Shown here in pieces: positions 52,196 to 61,481 of a DNA stretch of 64,000 nucleotides; the stretch's first letter is position 1, and each line of letters starts with the position of its first letter. Origin of the DNA: Hoeflea_A sp965228785 (GTDB taxonomy: Bacteria > Pseudomonadota > Alphaproteobacteria > Rhizobiales > Rhizobiaceae); contig CBDDIF010000001.1 of NCBI GenBank assembly GCA_965228785.1, forward strand, positions 124,001 to 188,000, written 5' to 3'. The position numbers and the translations under genes are program-made. The notes under the pieces are model-generated. The model was not told the origin of the DNA, ran no database searches, and saw nothing but the letters and a program-made list of their open reading frames with translations.

Positions 52196-55100
52196 GTGTC
52201 GGCAAGCAAGATTCGAGAAATGGGACAGGTGTTTCGATCTGTCCGAAAGTCAAAGCGCCTTACCCAAGAAAATGTTGCGGAAGGAGCCCTCGGCAACCGC
52301 GACCGCAAGGGTTACATATCCGAAATTGAGCGAGGATTGAGGACCAAACTCACCGCCGATACGGTCCTCAAGATCGCAAACTTTCTGGATATTCCCGTAG
52401 ACCAGTCCGATGATGGATTTCAGTTAGAGGATACAGGAACCAACGCCAAGACGACGCTGGAGATAAAGCTGAGCGAGTTAGATGCCGCGATTGCTGATAC
52501 TAAGTCAGAGGTAGGCAAGGGCATTCATGAGCTTACCGAACGGTTCTCCGAGTTTGCTGATGCAATCTCCAGTAACAGAATGCTGAACGACGATCGGTTT
52601 TCCTTGGCAGACCTGCGCGAGTTGGCGGACAAGTTCGGTTACACGGATGAGACCAATCGAGTCGATCTCGTCGCCTTCTTGGTTGAAAAGGCTAAGGAAT
52701 ATCAGATCTATCGGGCGCAAATCGATGCTATTGATGAAAGGACAGCTGGTCTTGGCAGACTAAAACAAGCCTCACGTGACGCGGCAAACCAACTGGATTT
52801 TGAAAAAGTTGAAGATTTGCTTTCGAGGGTTGATCAAGCTGAAACAGCGACCGCCGCGGAGACAAAAGAACTTCGGGCAAAAAACTCTCTGCTACGTGGG
52901 CGCGTCCAAGAAGCATTTGGCCACTTGTCTAGTGCCGCGGATAGCTTCGCCGGTATAGATTCGTTAGAACCCGTTCGGCGTCGGATGTCGTATGCAAACC
53001 AACTCTACAACCATGGCCTACGTTTCGGTGACGAGGGACTTCAGTTTGCAGCAACAACGTCCCGTGAGGCCCTAAAGCCTCTCTCAGAGGAGAAAAATTC
53101 AGAACTATGGGCGGACTGCCAAACGAATTTGGCAACTATACTCGGGACGCTCGGTGAACGGATTGGAGGAAAGGCAGGTATAGCTTCACTTGCCGGAGCA
53201 ATAGAGGCTAGCTCGGCGGCATTGCGTGTCTACTCGGAAGAACGTGATCCTCAGCGTTGGGCAAACACTCAAAATATTCTGGCTAATGCGCTCGGGGCTC
53301 AGGGGCAGCGTACAGGTGGGGCAACAGGCAATGAGTTGCTAGCGGACGCAGTGAAAGCCCATCGGGCAGCACTCCGCGTACGTACCGAGTCAAACTACCC
53401 GGAAGACTGGGCAACAACACAAAATAATCTCGGGGCAACATTGAGCACACAAGGTTATCGAACAGCGGGAACAGTTGGCGATGCCCTGTTGGCAGAAGCA
53501 GTTGAAGCCTATCTGGCGGCGTTGCGGATCAGAACAGAGCAAAAAACTCCTGTGCAATGGGCGATGACCCAAAACAACCTTGCCGGAACTTACGTTCGTC
53601 AGGATGAACGCAGCGGGGGAGGAGAAGGCAACAGTTTGTTGAATCACGCCGTGCAGGCCTATGAGGCTGCGTTGCGTGTCTATACAGAATCCGGCCACCC
53701 TCTAGATTGGGCGACCACAAAGAACAACTTGGGCTCCGCATACAAATCACTTGGAGAACGAATCGACGGCAAACCAGGCGATGCGTTGCTCGCCGAAGCG
53801 GTCAGTGCATTTCGGGCAGCCCTGCGTGTTAACACGGAGCGCGACCATCCTGTTCAGTGGGCGATGTCGCAGAATAATCTCGCCAACGCTTTTGTCAGAA
53901 AGGGTGAACGGACCCCGACGGAAACGGGCATAGAGCTCCTTGAGGAAGCAGAGGCGGTCTATCGGTCTGTTTTACGCGTGTACACCGAAGAGGAACACCC
54001 CTCGAATTGGGCAATGACTTTGAATAATCTGGCGAACGCGCTCGGAACACGTGGTTTGCGAGTGGGCGATCTAACGCTGCTCAAGAGGGCGATATCGACT
54101 TATCGAACTTCGCTACGAGTCTACACTGAAGAAGAGCACCCGGCTCGATGGGCAATGACTCAGAATAATTTGGCAAGTGCGCTTGTGTCGCTTGGAGCGC
54201 AAACTGACGGAGGTGGAGGTACCGCTCTGCTGGAAGAAGGATTGAATGCATACCACTCGGCATTACGCGTTAACACAGAACTTGACCGCCCAGCATCGTG
54301 GGCAATGACACAGAACAATCTCGCCGCAACGCTGCGTGAACTAGGCGAGCGCATTGGTGGTGGTGATGGCGTTGAATTGCTTGAGAACTCAGTAAATACT
54401 TACCGAATGGCTCTGCGTGTGTATGCCGAGAACAGCCACCCTATGAGGTGGGCTGAAACGCAAAACTTCATAGCAGATACGCTTACGACGCAAGATGAAT
54501 ACACCGACGATGGAGGCGGAGACACTCTGTTGGCCGAAGCAGCCAATGCCCTACGGTCTTCTCTTCGCGTGTATACCGAAGAGAAATGCCCACTTCGTTG
54601 GGCTGCTGCTAACGACAAACTGGCTTCTATCCTCGCGACCCTGGGACAGCGAATAGGTGGTTCACGCGGCAGTGATCTATTGGCTGGCGCATTGACCGCT
54701 TACGAGGATGTTTTGCGCGTGTACACCGAGGTAGATCATCCATTTCAGTGGGCGGTGACACAAGCAAATCTGGCCAATGCATGCGGCTTGGAAGGTGAAC
54801 GCACTGAAGGCGAGGCTGCTCAAGCTCTATTGGTACGTTCGATTGAGAGCAATCGGGCGGCCTTGCGCTTTTTCACTAGGGAGAAGCATCCACTTCAATG
54901 GGCAGCGGCACAAAACAATTTGGCAAATTCGCTAGGTACCCTTGGTGAGCGAACCGGGGGTGATATCAGAGGACCATATTTGTCAGATGCGGCAAACGCA
55001 TACAGGTTAGCTCTCCTAATATACACCGAAGAAGACCATCCGGTGGATTGGGCGATGACTCAAATGAACCTTGCCGTCACGGAAATGGTTTCTGTTGATC

Positions 55101-55276
55101 TAGGCAATGAAATAGATTCGCGTCCCCTGTTGGATTCAGCACTCGATCGTGTCAAGCCAGCCCTATCCGTATTTACAAAGATGAAACTGACGCATCTTTC
55201 AAGGAAGGCGGCCGAAGTTCACGAAGAGTTAGAAAAGCGATTGGGTTTGCTGGGTAATTCGAGTTCGGGAAACTAA
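52196..55276 (+). CDS. XRE-type HTH protein with about 14 TPR-like repeats
   Basis: A 1026-aa protein. An N-terminal XRE HTH (KRLTQENVAEGALG ... GYISEIERGLRTKLTADTV) is followed by a linker of about 200 residues, part likely coiled coil. Then come about 14 tandem repeats of 57-60 aa built on WAMTQNNLANALGTLGER with AYRAALRVYTEE. These are kinesin-light-chain-like TPRs of the kind found in STAND and CHAT conflict proteins, but no NTPase or effector domain is present. GGGAGAG lies 9 nt before the GTG at 52196; 52178 (TTG) is another choice. Codon use is AT-richer than core. Confidence 0.85.
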   Translation: MSASKIREMGQVFRSVRKSKRLTQENVAEGALGNRDRKGYISEIERGLRTKLTADTVLKIANFLDIPVDQSDDGFQLEDTGTNAKTTLEIKLSELDAAIADTKSEVGKGIHELTERFSEFADAISSNRMLNDDRFSLADLRELADKFGYTDETNRVDLVAFLVEKAKEYQIYRAQIDAIDERTAGLGRLKQASRDAANQLDFEKVEDLLSRVDQAETATAAETKELRAKNSLLRGRVQEAFGHLSSAADSFAGIDSLEPVRRRMSYANQLYNHGLRFGDEGLQFAATTSREALKPLSEEKNSELWADCQTNLATILGTLGERIGGKAGIASLAGAIEASSAALRVYSEERDPQRWANTQNILANALGAQGQRTGGATGNELLADAVKAHRAALRVRTESNYPEDWATTQNNLGATLSTQGYRTAGTVGDALLAEAVEAYLAALRIRTEQKTPVQWAMTQNNLAGTYVRQDERSGGGEGNSLLNHAVQAYEAALRVYTESGHPLDWATTKNNLGSAYKSLGERIDGKPGDALLAEAVSAFRAALRVNTERDHPVQWAMSQNNLANAFVRKGERTPTETGIELLEEAEAVYRSVLRVYTEEEHPSNWAMTLNNLANALGTRGLRVGDLTLLKRAISTYRTSLRVYTEEEHPARWAMTQNNLASALVSLGAQTDGGGGTALLEEGLNAYHSALRVNTELDRPASWAMTQNNLAATLRELGERIGGGDGVELLENSVNTYRMALRVYAENSHPMRWAETQNFIADTLTTQDEYTDDGGGDTLLAEAANALRSSLRVYTEEKCPLRWAAANDKLASILATLGQRIGGSRGSDLLAGALTAYEDVLRVYTEVDHPFQWAVTQANLANACGLEGERTEGEAAQALLVRSIESNRAALRFFTREKHPLQWAAAQNNLANSLGTLGERTGGDIRGPYLSDAANAYRLALLIYTEEDHPVDWAMTQMNLAVTEMVSVDLGNEIDSRPLLDSALDRVKPALSVFTKMKLTHLSRKAAEVHEELEKRLGLLGNSSSGN

Positions 55277-55370
55277 TGCAGTAGTGGCCGAGTAACAGAG
55301 GGACAAAGCTACCACAGGGACCATGCAACTCACCAGAATTAGGGTCGGCGGCAGTTTGACAGTCAAAGAA

Positions 55371-55487
55371 ATGGCCGGCCGCCGTGACGAAGCATTTGCC
55401 GCCTACGACAAGGCCATCTCCCTGACGACCGAAATCCCCGTTCGGCTGTGGCTGGAAGCACAGCGGCGGGAGCAGTCCGGCGACTGA
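55371..55487 (+). pseudogene. Direct repeat 2, right copy: sigma factor 3' fragment
   Basis: Positions 55371-55472 repeat the sigma factor 3' end (51597-51698) with two mismatches. The frame continues to QSGD and a TGA at 55485-55487. Only the last 38 codons are present, so it is a gene-end duplicate. It converges, 3 bp apart, with the DUF2867 gene, which likely was the original neighbour of the sigma gene. Confidence 0.88.
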
Positions 55488-55490
55488 GGA

Positions 55491-55961
55491 CTACGCCTCA
55501 GACTGCGAAGCTCTCACGCGCGCCAGCGCATTGCGGGCAATCAGGATGTGGAACGGCATGATGGCCTTGAGGTAGAAGCGTCCGCCGAAATTGTGCGGAT
55601 GCACCCAGGTCGCCAGGAGCACACGCCCTTCGCCCGACATCACGGATACCCGAAAGTTCAGATGGCGGTCGTTGAAGCCAGCTATCAGCTCGCGGTCCGT
55701 TTCCGATTCGACCGGGAAGATCCCGACCCTGTCGGCGGCCGGAGGACCGTCATTGGACAGGCCAAAGGGCGTTGTCACAAGGCGACGGATGGCAACGAGG
55801 AACCGGGCCCAGCGCGGAAAGGCGGTAATGATCTCGGCGGCCCGTCGCGGCCCCGTATCGGCGGCGACGGCGTAGCAATCGAGGAAATCACCGTTCGCGA
55901 TACGCGCGTGCAGCGCGCTGTCGGAGGGCAGTTCGGTTGCGGTCACACCTGTCGCAAACAT
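55491..55961 (-). CDS. DUF2867 domain-containing protein
   Basis: A 156-aa protein. ARIANGDFLDCYAVAAD, VGIFPVESETDRELIAGFNDRHLNFRVSV and the C-terminal NFGGRFYLKAIMPFHILIAR match DUF2867. The start at 55961 follows AAAGG; the longer upstream reading would overlap the methyltransferase gene. It has no known function. Its 3' end abuts the sigma factor fragment. Confidence 0.82.
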   Translation of the reverse strand: MFATGVTATELPSDSALHARIANGDFLDCYAVAADTGPRRAAEIITAFPRWARFLVAIRRLVTTPFGLSNDGPPAADRVGIFPVESETDRELIAGFNDRHLNFRVSVMSGEGRVLLATWVHPHNFGGRFYLKAIMPFHILIARNALARVRASQSEA

Positions 55962-56040
55962 GGCCAGCCTTTCACCGGTTACGATACCTTCATGCAAATA
56001 TGGGGGTGGCGCCCCAAAATATGCACCGGTACCCACCGTG

Positions 56041-56817
56041 TCATAACGGCGCAGCCGGCTTCCTGAGCCGCCAAACCTGCTCTGACGGATAGCGTTTGCC
56101 CCATTCCGCAGGCACGGTGAAGCGGGTGCCGGTGACCTGCTCAGGAGCGTAGAGTTCCTTGAAGTCGCGAACCTCAAAGCCGATTTCGATGAACAGCCGC
56201 ATCCAGTCGCCGATGGTCAGGTTGAACTCCATGCCGCCCGGATCGATGTCCACATCGGTCCAGTCGAGCATGCCGAGATTCCGGTATGGCCGGTGCAGGG
56301 TGAAGTCGCAATCGGCGCCACTCAACGGACTGCAGACCATCAGCAGCGGATGATTGCCGAGAAAGATCAGTTCACCGCCCGGGCGCAACAGCCGCCAGGC
56401 CTCGCGCATCCATATATCGGGATTGCACCAGATCGCGGCTCCGTATTCGGAGATCGCGAAATCGAACGATTCCGCAGGCAGATCGGTTTTCTCCGCGTTC
56501 CCCTCGATCAACGTGATCGACACATCATGTTCGGCGGCCAACCGGCGGGCCGTCGCCAATTGACGGTCGGAGACGTCGATGCCTGTCACCCGGGCACCGC
56601 GACGGGCCATCCAACTGGAAACATAGCCGGTGCCGCAACCCAGTTCGATCGCGTCGAGGCCAGACATGTCCCCCGGGAGGAGCCGAAGGTCCGATTCCGG
56701 GATACCCCAGATGCCCCATGTGGGCGCAGAAACGCTCCATAGCCGTTCGCCGGCGCCGACCCAGTCGTGAGCCATGGCATTCCAGTAATCGCGATTGACC
56801 GTCACGTGTTCGCTCAT
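56041..56817 (-). CDS. Class I SAM-dependent methyltransferase
   Basis: A 258-aa methyltransferase. Motif I is AIELGCGTGYVSSWMARRGA, followed by VTGIDVSDRQLATAR, and a later WRLLRPGGELIFLG. GGGGAG precedes the ATG at 56817, which is chosen because the fold begins shortly after it. The substrate is not predictable. It is followed by DUF2867 on the same strand. Confidence 0.9.
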   Translation of the reverse strand: MSEHVTVNRDYWNAMAHDWVGAGERLWSVSAPTWGIWGIPESDLRLLPGDMSGLDAIELGCGTGYVSSWMARRGARVTGIDVSDRQLATARRLAAEHDVSITLIEGNAEKTDLPAESFDFAISEYGAAIWCNPDIWMREAWRLLRPGGELIFLGNHPLLMVCSPLSGADCDFTLHRPYRNLGMLDWTDVDIDPGGMEFNLTIGDWMRLFIEIGFEVRDFKELYAPEQVTGTRFTVPAEWGKRYPSEQVWRLRKPAAPL

Positions 56818-57050
56818 TACTTGGGCTCCCCTGGGCTTTTCGCTCCGTCCGCAAAACGTGACCGCGACGGAAATAACAGGCGGCAAAAGATTACGGACTT
56901 ATGTGACAACCGAACAAGAGTTCGATTGTCCGTCTCTTCATCGAAAGGTAGGCCATTCGGAGGCGCCGGTGCGATTCCGGCTATGAACGGGCGGTCGATC
57001 CCGCTATAGGCCTTGCGCGGGCGTATCGACTGACCAACGGAAAGACACCC

Positions 57051-57803
57051 ATGTTTGGCAACTGGCCGAAAATCACTCTTGGGTACGTATCGGGAATACC
57101 GATCCGCCTCGATTTCACCTTCGTCATCGTTCCCCTGCTTTTTCTCAACCGGTTTTCGGCCCAGGCCGGAAACGAGCTGTGGTTCGAAATCGGCGCGGTG
57201 ATCGTCGGCGTTTTCCTGTCCGTTCTGCTGCATGAACTGGGTCACGCGCTCAGCGCGCGATCGTTCGGCATCGGTGTCGCCGAGGTGGTGGTCGGCGGAT
57301 TTTACGGCTATGCACGCATGCTGCCGCATCGCACCACGCGACGCCGGTCGGTCGCGGTGCTTGCTGCCGGGCCCGGCGCCAATCTGCTGATCTTTCTGGC
57401 CCTGTGGGCTTTCCTGTCGTTTCCCTCGATTGGAGAATTGAGGACCATCGCCTTTGTCGGTTATCCCCAGACGATCGAACCGGTCTGGCTGGCCAAGGCC
57501 CTGGGGCTGCTCACGCTGATCAATCTGGCGATGTTTGTTTTCAACCTGTTGCCAGCCTTCCCGCTGGACGGTGGCCGCATCGTCGATCAGGTTCTCAGCT
57601 ATGTGTTGACCCCGCAAAAGGGCGTTCGGGTTTCAGCCATTCTCGGTGTGATCGTCGGTGCCGTCATCGCCTATTTCGGCATGGGGCTGGGCATCTTTTT
57701 GGCACTGATCGGCGTGTTTATCCTGATCGTCAATCTTGGTCGACTGCGGGGCCGGCGTCCACAGCAACCGCCACCGCGCAATCCGTCGATGCTACAAAAA
57801 TAG
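57051..57803 (+). CDS. Site-2 protease family protein (M50)
   Basis: A 250-aa intramembrane metalloprotease. The zinc motif is LLHELGHALSAR (HELGH) in a membrane helix, and the third ligand lies in FNLLPAFPLDGGRI. About six hydrophobic segments are visible. There is no CBS or PDZ domain. It may release a membrane-bound regulator, but no obvious target is nearby. Confidence 0.9.
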   Translation: MFGNWPKITLGYVSGIPIRLDFTFVIVPLLFLNRFSAQAGNELWFEIGAVIVGVFLSVLLHELGHALSARSFGIGVAEVVVGGFYGYARMLPHRTTRRRSVAVLAAGPGANLLIFLALWAFLSFPSIGELRTIAFVGYPQTIEPVWLAKALGLLTLINLAMFVFNLLPAFPLDGGRIVDQVLSYVLTPQKGVRVSAILGVIVGAVIAYFGMGLGIFLALIGVFILIVNLGRLRGRRPQQPPPRNPSMLQK

Positions 57804-57817
57804 ACCGGCCGGTGCGG

Positions 57818-58219
57818 TCAGTCGCGGCCGAAATACTGGTCGTCCGTGACGTGTTCCATCCATTCCGCCGCGGACCCGTCCAGCGCCTCCTGGATGGCAA
57901 TGTGGCTCATGGCATTGTCGGGTGCTGCCCCGTGCCAGTGCTTTTCGCCCGGGGCGATCCAAACCGTATCTCCAGCCTGTATCTCCTGGACGGGCTCGCC
58001 GAGTTTTTGGATCCGGCCGATGCCGGCAACGACATGCAAGGTCTGACCCAGTGGGTGTGTATGCCACGCCGTACGGGCGCCGGGCATGAAACTGACCCGC
58101 ACCGCATGAACCCGGGCCGGCTCCGGCGCCGAAACGATGGGGTCCATCGTTACAGTGCCGGTGAAGTATTCCGGGCCGGCGAATGTCGTCGGGCGGCTGT
58201 TGGCCTTGTGAATCTGCAT
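57818..58219 (-). CDS. Cupin domain-containing protein
   Basis: A 133-aa single-cupin protein. Motif 1 (GARTAWHTHPLGQTLHVVAGIG) and motif 2 (PGEKHWHGAAPDNAMSHIAI) have the metal-binding His and Glu/Gln residues in place. It resembles small cupins linked to carboxymuconolactone decarboxylase-like proteins. The exact function is unknown. It converges with the site-2 protease. Confidence 0.88.
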   Translation of the reverse strand: MQIHKANSRPTTFAGPEYFTGTVTMDPIVSAPEPARVHAVRVSFMPGARTAWHTHPLGQTLHVVAGIGRIQKLGEPVQEIQAGDTVWIAPGEKHWHGAAPDNAMSHIAIQEALDGSAAEWMEHVTDDQYFGRD

Positions 58220-58271
58220 GGGGTGCGGCGTCCTTCTCGATATAAGTTTTCGCCCTCCTTAGCAGATTCCC

Positions 58272-58691
58272 TCAGACAGTCGCCATGCGGGCGTCGGACC
58301 GTGACCTGATGCTATTCCACAAAACGACCGCGCAAACCGAACCGACTGCCAGTTCAAGACCGGTGATCTGAAGCATGGCGCCGTTCGGAACGCCGTCGAG
58401 AGCAACGCTGACAAGTCTCGCAAAGCCGTAAGCAAAGTAGAGCAAGGTCGCGGCAGCGAGTGCCGGAACGGCAAGGCGCAACCAGATGGCACCGGCGAGC
58501 GCAAACAGACCCCCGACCAGAACCGGACCGGACGAGGCCCGCATTTCGTTCAGAAGGTTTACGTCATCGCCGAGAAAGATGCCGGACGAGGCGTAGAATG
58601 CATGAGGCACAAACAGGATTCCGATGCCGACGCCGATGGCGACGAGGCCGGACAGCGACAGGGTCAGGCGAACAAGAACCGGGTTCTTCAT
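58272..58691 (-). CDS. DUF4345 family membrane protein
   Basis: A 139-aa protein with four hydrophobic helices. GIGILFVPHAFYASSGI and NEMRASSGPVLVGGLFALAGA are typical DUF4345 segments. AAGGAGAT precedes the ATG at 58691. It is divergent from an AraC regulator, which may control it. Function unknown. Confidence 0.85.
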   Translation of the reverse strand: MKNPVLVRLTLSLSGLVAIGVGIGILFVPHAFYASSGIFLGDDVNLLNEMRASSGPVLVGGLFALAGAIWLRLAVPALAAATLLYFAYGFARLVSVALDGVPNGAMLQITGLELAVGSVCAVVLWNSIRSRSDARMATV

Positions 58692-58826
58692 GGTGTATCT
58701 CCTTTTTCGGTTCATCCGAAAATAATCCGAATTCCAAGACGAACAATTTCATTGTGTCCGGTTCTCTTATCCGTTCGTCCAAAATCGCTGGACATTGGTG
58801 TTCCCGCCTGCGAGAAACGACAGACC

Positions 58827-59804
58827 ATGATCGTGCATCAGCCCCATGTCCCGGATCAGTCTCTGATTGCCCAGCCGCTGGGCGACCCGTTGGGCGAGAT
58901 CCTGCACCTGCTGAAATTGACCGGCACGTTTTACTGTCAGTCCAGGCTTTCGGCGCCCTGGGGCATCGAGGTTCCCGCCTTCGAAGATGTCATGAGCTTC
59001 GTCATGGTGACGGGCGGCCGCGCCTGGCTCACTGCCGGATCAGGTGAAGCCCTTGCAGTGGAACAGGGCGATCTGGTGCTTCTGACAGGCGTGTGCGAAC
59101 ACCGGCTGCAAAGCGACCCGGACGCGCCGGTGGTCGGCCTGGATGCGCTGCCCATTCGCAAGATCACCGAGATTTACGAGACCCTCGACTATGGCGGCGG
59201 CGGAGATGTGACGGCTGTCACCTACGGCATTGTCCGCATCGATCATGCTGCCGGCGGCATGTTGCTGGATTTGCTGCCGGACGTTCTCAAGATCGACACC
59301 TGGAGCGGCGAATCCGGCAGCTGGCTACAGGCCACGCTGCAGTTCATCGCCCGCGAGGCACGCACGCTTCGGCCGGGCGGCGAAACGGTGATTACCCGGT
59401 TGGCCGACGTCGTCGTCATCGAGGCGATCCGCAACTGGATCAATACGGCGCCGGAAGCCGATCGCGGCTGGCTGAAGGGCGCGCGCGACCCGCAGATCGG
59501 CCGGGCGATCGTCGCCATTCACCGCGCGCCGGCGCAGGACTGGACGGTCGAAAGCCTGGCCCGGGAAGCCGGCATGTCGCGCTCGGCTTTTGCGGCCCGT
59601 TTCACCGAACTGATCGGCCGGCCAGCCATGCGCTATCTGGCCTGGTGGCGCATGCAGCTGGCGCGCGAACGATTGCTGCGAACCCCGCAGTCGCTGGCGG
59701 TGATTGCGTCCGACCTGGGCTATCGCTCCGAGCCGTCTTTCTGCCGGGCGTTCAAACGTGTGTTCGGCCAACCGCCGGGCCAGGTAAGGCGCGAGGCGGA
59801 ATGA
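58827..59804 (+). CDS. AraC family regulator with cupin sensor
   Basis: A 325-aa protein. The N-terminal cupin-like sensor domain (SFVMVTGGRAWLTAGSGE, LVLLTGVCEHRL) is followed by the AraC HTH (SLAREAGMSRSAFAARF and IASDLGYRSEPSFCRAFKR). The start at 58827 is where the sensor domain begins. It is divergent from the DUF4345 gene and 73 bp ahead of an MFS transporter; one or both are probable targets. Confidence 0.87.
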   Translation: MIVHQPHVPDQSLIAQPLGDPLGEILHLLKLTGTFYCQSRLSAPWGIEVPAFEDVMSFVMVTGGRAWLTAGSGEALAVEQGDLVLLTGVCEHRLQSDPDAPVVGLDALPIRKITEIYETLDYGGGGDVTAVTYGIVRIDHAAGGMLLDLLPDVLKIDTWSGESGSWLQATLQFIAREARTLRPGGETVITRLADVVVIEAIRNWINTAPEADRGWLKGARDPQIGRAIVAIHRAPAQDWTVESLAREAGMSRSAFAARFTELIGRPAMRYLAWWRMQLARERLLRTPQSLAVIASDLGYRSEPSFCRAFKRVFGQPPGQVRREAE

Positions 59805-59877
59805 GACAACCTGATTTGATCGCAAGCCAGCGGCTTCGCGCGTGTGTGCGGGTCGCTGCTCCAGTCGGGCGCTTGCG

Positions 59878-61068
59878 ATGACTGAGCGGCAGCAACCCGA
59901 AATAGGCGAGTTCGTGGCCATGGGCGCCGTGCTGATGTGCGTCGTGGCCCTGTCGATCGACATCATGCTGCCGTCGCTCGGAACGCTGGCCGAGGATCTC
60001 GGTGCCGCCGAGGGCAATCGCCGTCAGTGGGTCCTGACCGTATTGCTGATCGGGCTGACCACCGGGCAGCTCTTTTTCGGGCCGATTTCCGACGCCGTCG
60101 GACGACGCCCGGCGATTCTGACCGGCGTGGCGGGTTTCATCACGGGCAGCCTCATTTGCGCGGCTGCCACGACAATCGAGATGATGCTGATCGGCCGGGC
60201 CCTGCAGGGATTTTCGGCCGCCGGTCCGCGCACCGTGATGGTTGCGCTGATCCGGGACCGTTTCGAAGGCCCGACCATGGCGCGGGTGATTTCGATCATC
60301 ATGGGGATTTTCGTGCTTGTTCCCGTGCTGGCTCCGGCGGTCGGTCAGGCGTTGCTGCTGGTGATGCACTGGCGGGGACTTTTTGTAGTTCTGGCGGCGG
60401 TCTCGCTGACCGGCGGGCTTTGGCTCCTGGCGAGGCAACCGGAAACGCTGGTGCAGCGCCGGAAACTTGGCGTAATCCAGTTTCTGCGCGCCATAGGAGA
60501 GGTCTTGAGCAATCGGCGGGCCGTTTCCTACACGCTCGCTTCGGCCTGCTGCTACGGCGCCATGATGGGGTACATCATTTCTTCGCAGCAGATATTTCAG
60601 GACCTGTACCAAGTGGGTGAAGCCTATGCGCTGCTGTTTGGCGTGTCGGCGGTCTTCATCTCGGCCGCGACGTTGCTGAATGCCCGCCTGGTCAAGACCC
60701 TTTCCATGGAAGGCATCTGCATCTGGGCCGCGGCCCTGTCCACAATCTGGTCCGCCGGGTTTCTGCTGTTTGTCCTTGTGGCCGGACTGCCGCCGCTTTG
60801 GGTCTGGATGGTCGTCAACGGCCCCATTCTGTTTCTGCTTGGGCTGCCGATCGGCAATTTCAACGCCATCGCACTGCAGGATCTCGGCCATGTGGCCGGG
60901 CTGGCAGCCGCGCTGGTCGCCTCCGCCACTACCGGTTTCAGCCTCGTCATCTCAGCCGGAATCGGACTTTTGTTCGACATGACAGTGGTTCCGGTCGTCG
61001 CGGGCTACGCCATCTTCAGTGGCGCGGCGCTTGGGCTGATTCTGCTGGGCGGAAAGCGTGGCATTTAG
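59878..61068 (+). CDS. MFS multidrug transporter (Bcr/CflA-like)
   Basis: A 396-aa transporter with about twelve hydrophobic helices. DIMLPSLGTLAEDLG in helix 1, and LFFGPISDAVGRRPAIL, the MFS motif A, place it in the drug-efflux Bcr/CflA branch. The start at 59878 gives the family-standard N-terminus. It follows the AraC gene on the same strand and may be regulated by it. Confidence 0.88.
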   Translation: MTERQQPEIGEFVAMGAVLMCVVALSIDIMLPSLGTLAEDLGAAEGNRRQWVLTVLLIGLTTGQLFFGPISDAVGRRPAILTGVAGFITGSLICAAATTIEMMLIGRALQGFSAAGPRTVMVALIRDRFEGPTMARVISIIMGIFVLVPVLAPAVGQALLLVMHWRGLFVVLAAVSLTGGLWLLARQPETLVQRRKLGVIQFLRAIGEVLSNRRAVSYTLASACCYGAMMGYIISSQQIFQDLYQVGEAYALLFGVSAVFISAATLLNARLVKTLSMEGICIWAAALSTIWSAGFLLFVLVAGLPPLWVWMVVNGPILFLLGLPIGNFNAIALQDLGHVAGLAAALVASATTGFSLVISAGIGLLFDMTVVPVVAGYAIFSGAALGLILLGGKRGI

Positions 61069-61092
61069 CGGGGCGGCCTTCGAGATCGTCCA

Positions 61093-61473
61093 TCAAGGCA
61101 GTCGATTGCTGACCTCGACGAGGTTTCCGTCGGGATCGCGGAAATAGACAGACATCAGCTTGCCGATCGCACCGATTTTTTCGGCCGGACCCTCAACCGT
61201 TTCGACCTCATGGGTGCCGAGTTGCGCGACCACTGCGTCCAATGGGGTTTCGGTCACAAGGCAGAAATTTCCGCTGCCGGGCACTGTCTTCGCGGCAAGG
61301 CCCGGCGCCGTTGCGGCGTCCTGGAGGCTGATCTTGGCCTCGCCGAAATGCAGCGACCATTTGCCAGGCCGCTCTTCGCGCGGTTCAAGGTCCAAAACCC
61401 GTCGGTAGAACTCGATACTGGCGTCGACGTCGCGCACGCACAGAACGATGTGATCGAAGCCGGTAATGTTCAT
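61093..61473 (-). CDS. VOC family protein (fosfomycin/glyoxalase-like)
   Basis: A 126-aa protein from MNITGFDHIVLCVRDVDAS to FRDPDGNLVEVSNRLP, a full VOC domain with His, Glu and DPDGN in expected places. The start at 61473 is 8 bp past the stop of the upstream unknown gene, so it belongs to a three-gene operon on the minus strand. Substrate unknown. Confidence 0.87.
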   Translation of the reverse strand: MNITGFDHIVLCVRDVDASIEFYRRVLDLEPREERPGKWSLHFGEAKISLQDAATAPGLAAKTVPGSGNFCLVTETPLDAVVAQLGTHEVETVEGPAEKIGAIGKLMSVYFRDPDGNLVEVSNRLP

Positions 61474-61481
61474 GATAGGCT

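Noticed and set aside
53100..55100. Regularly spaced similar segments of about 175-180 bp that might suggest a repeat array or CRISPR
   Set aside because: They are in-frame protein repeats (TPR-like) inside one gene, without constant repeats and unique spacers.
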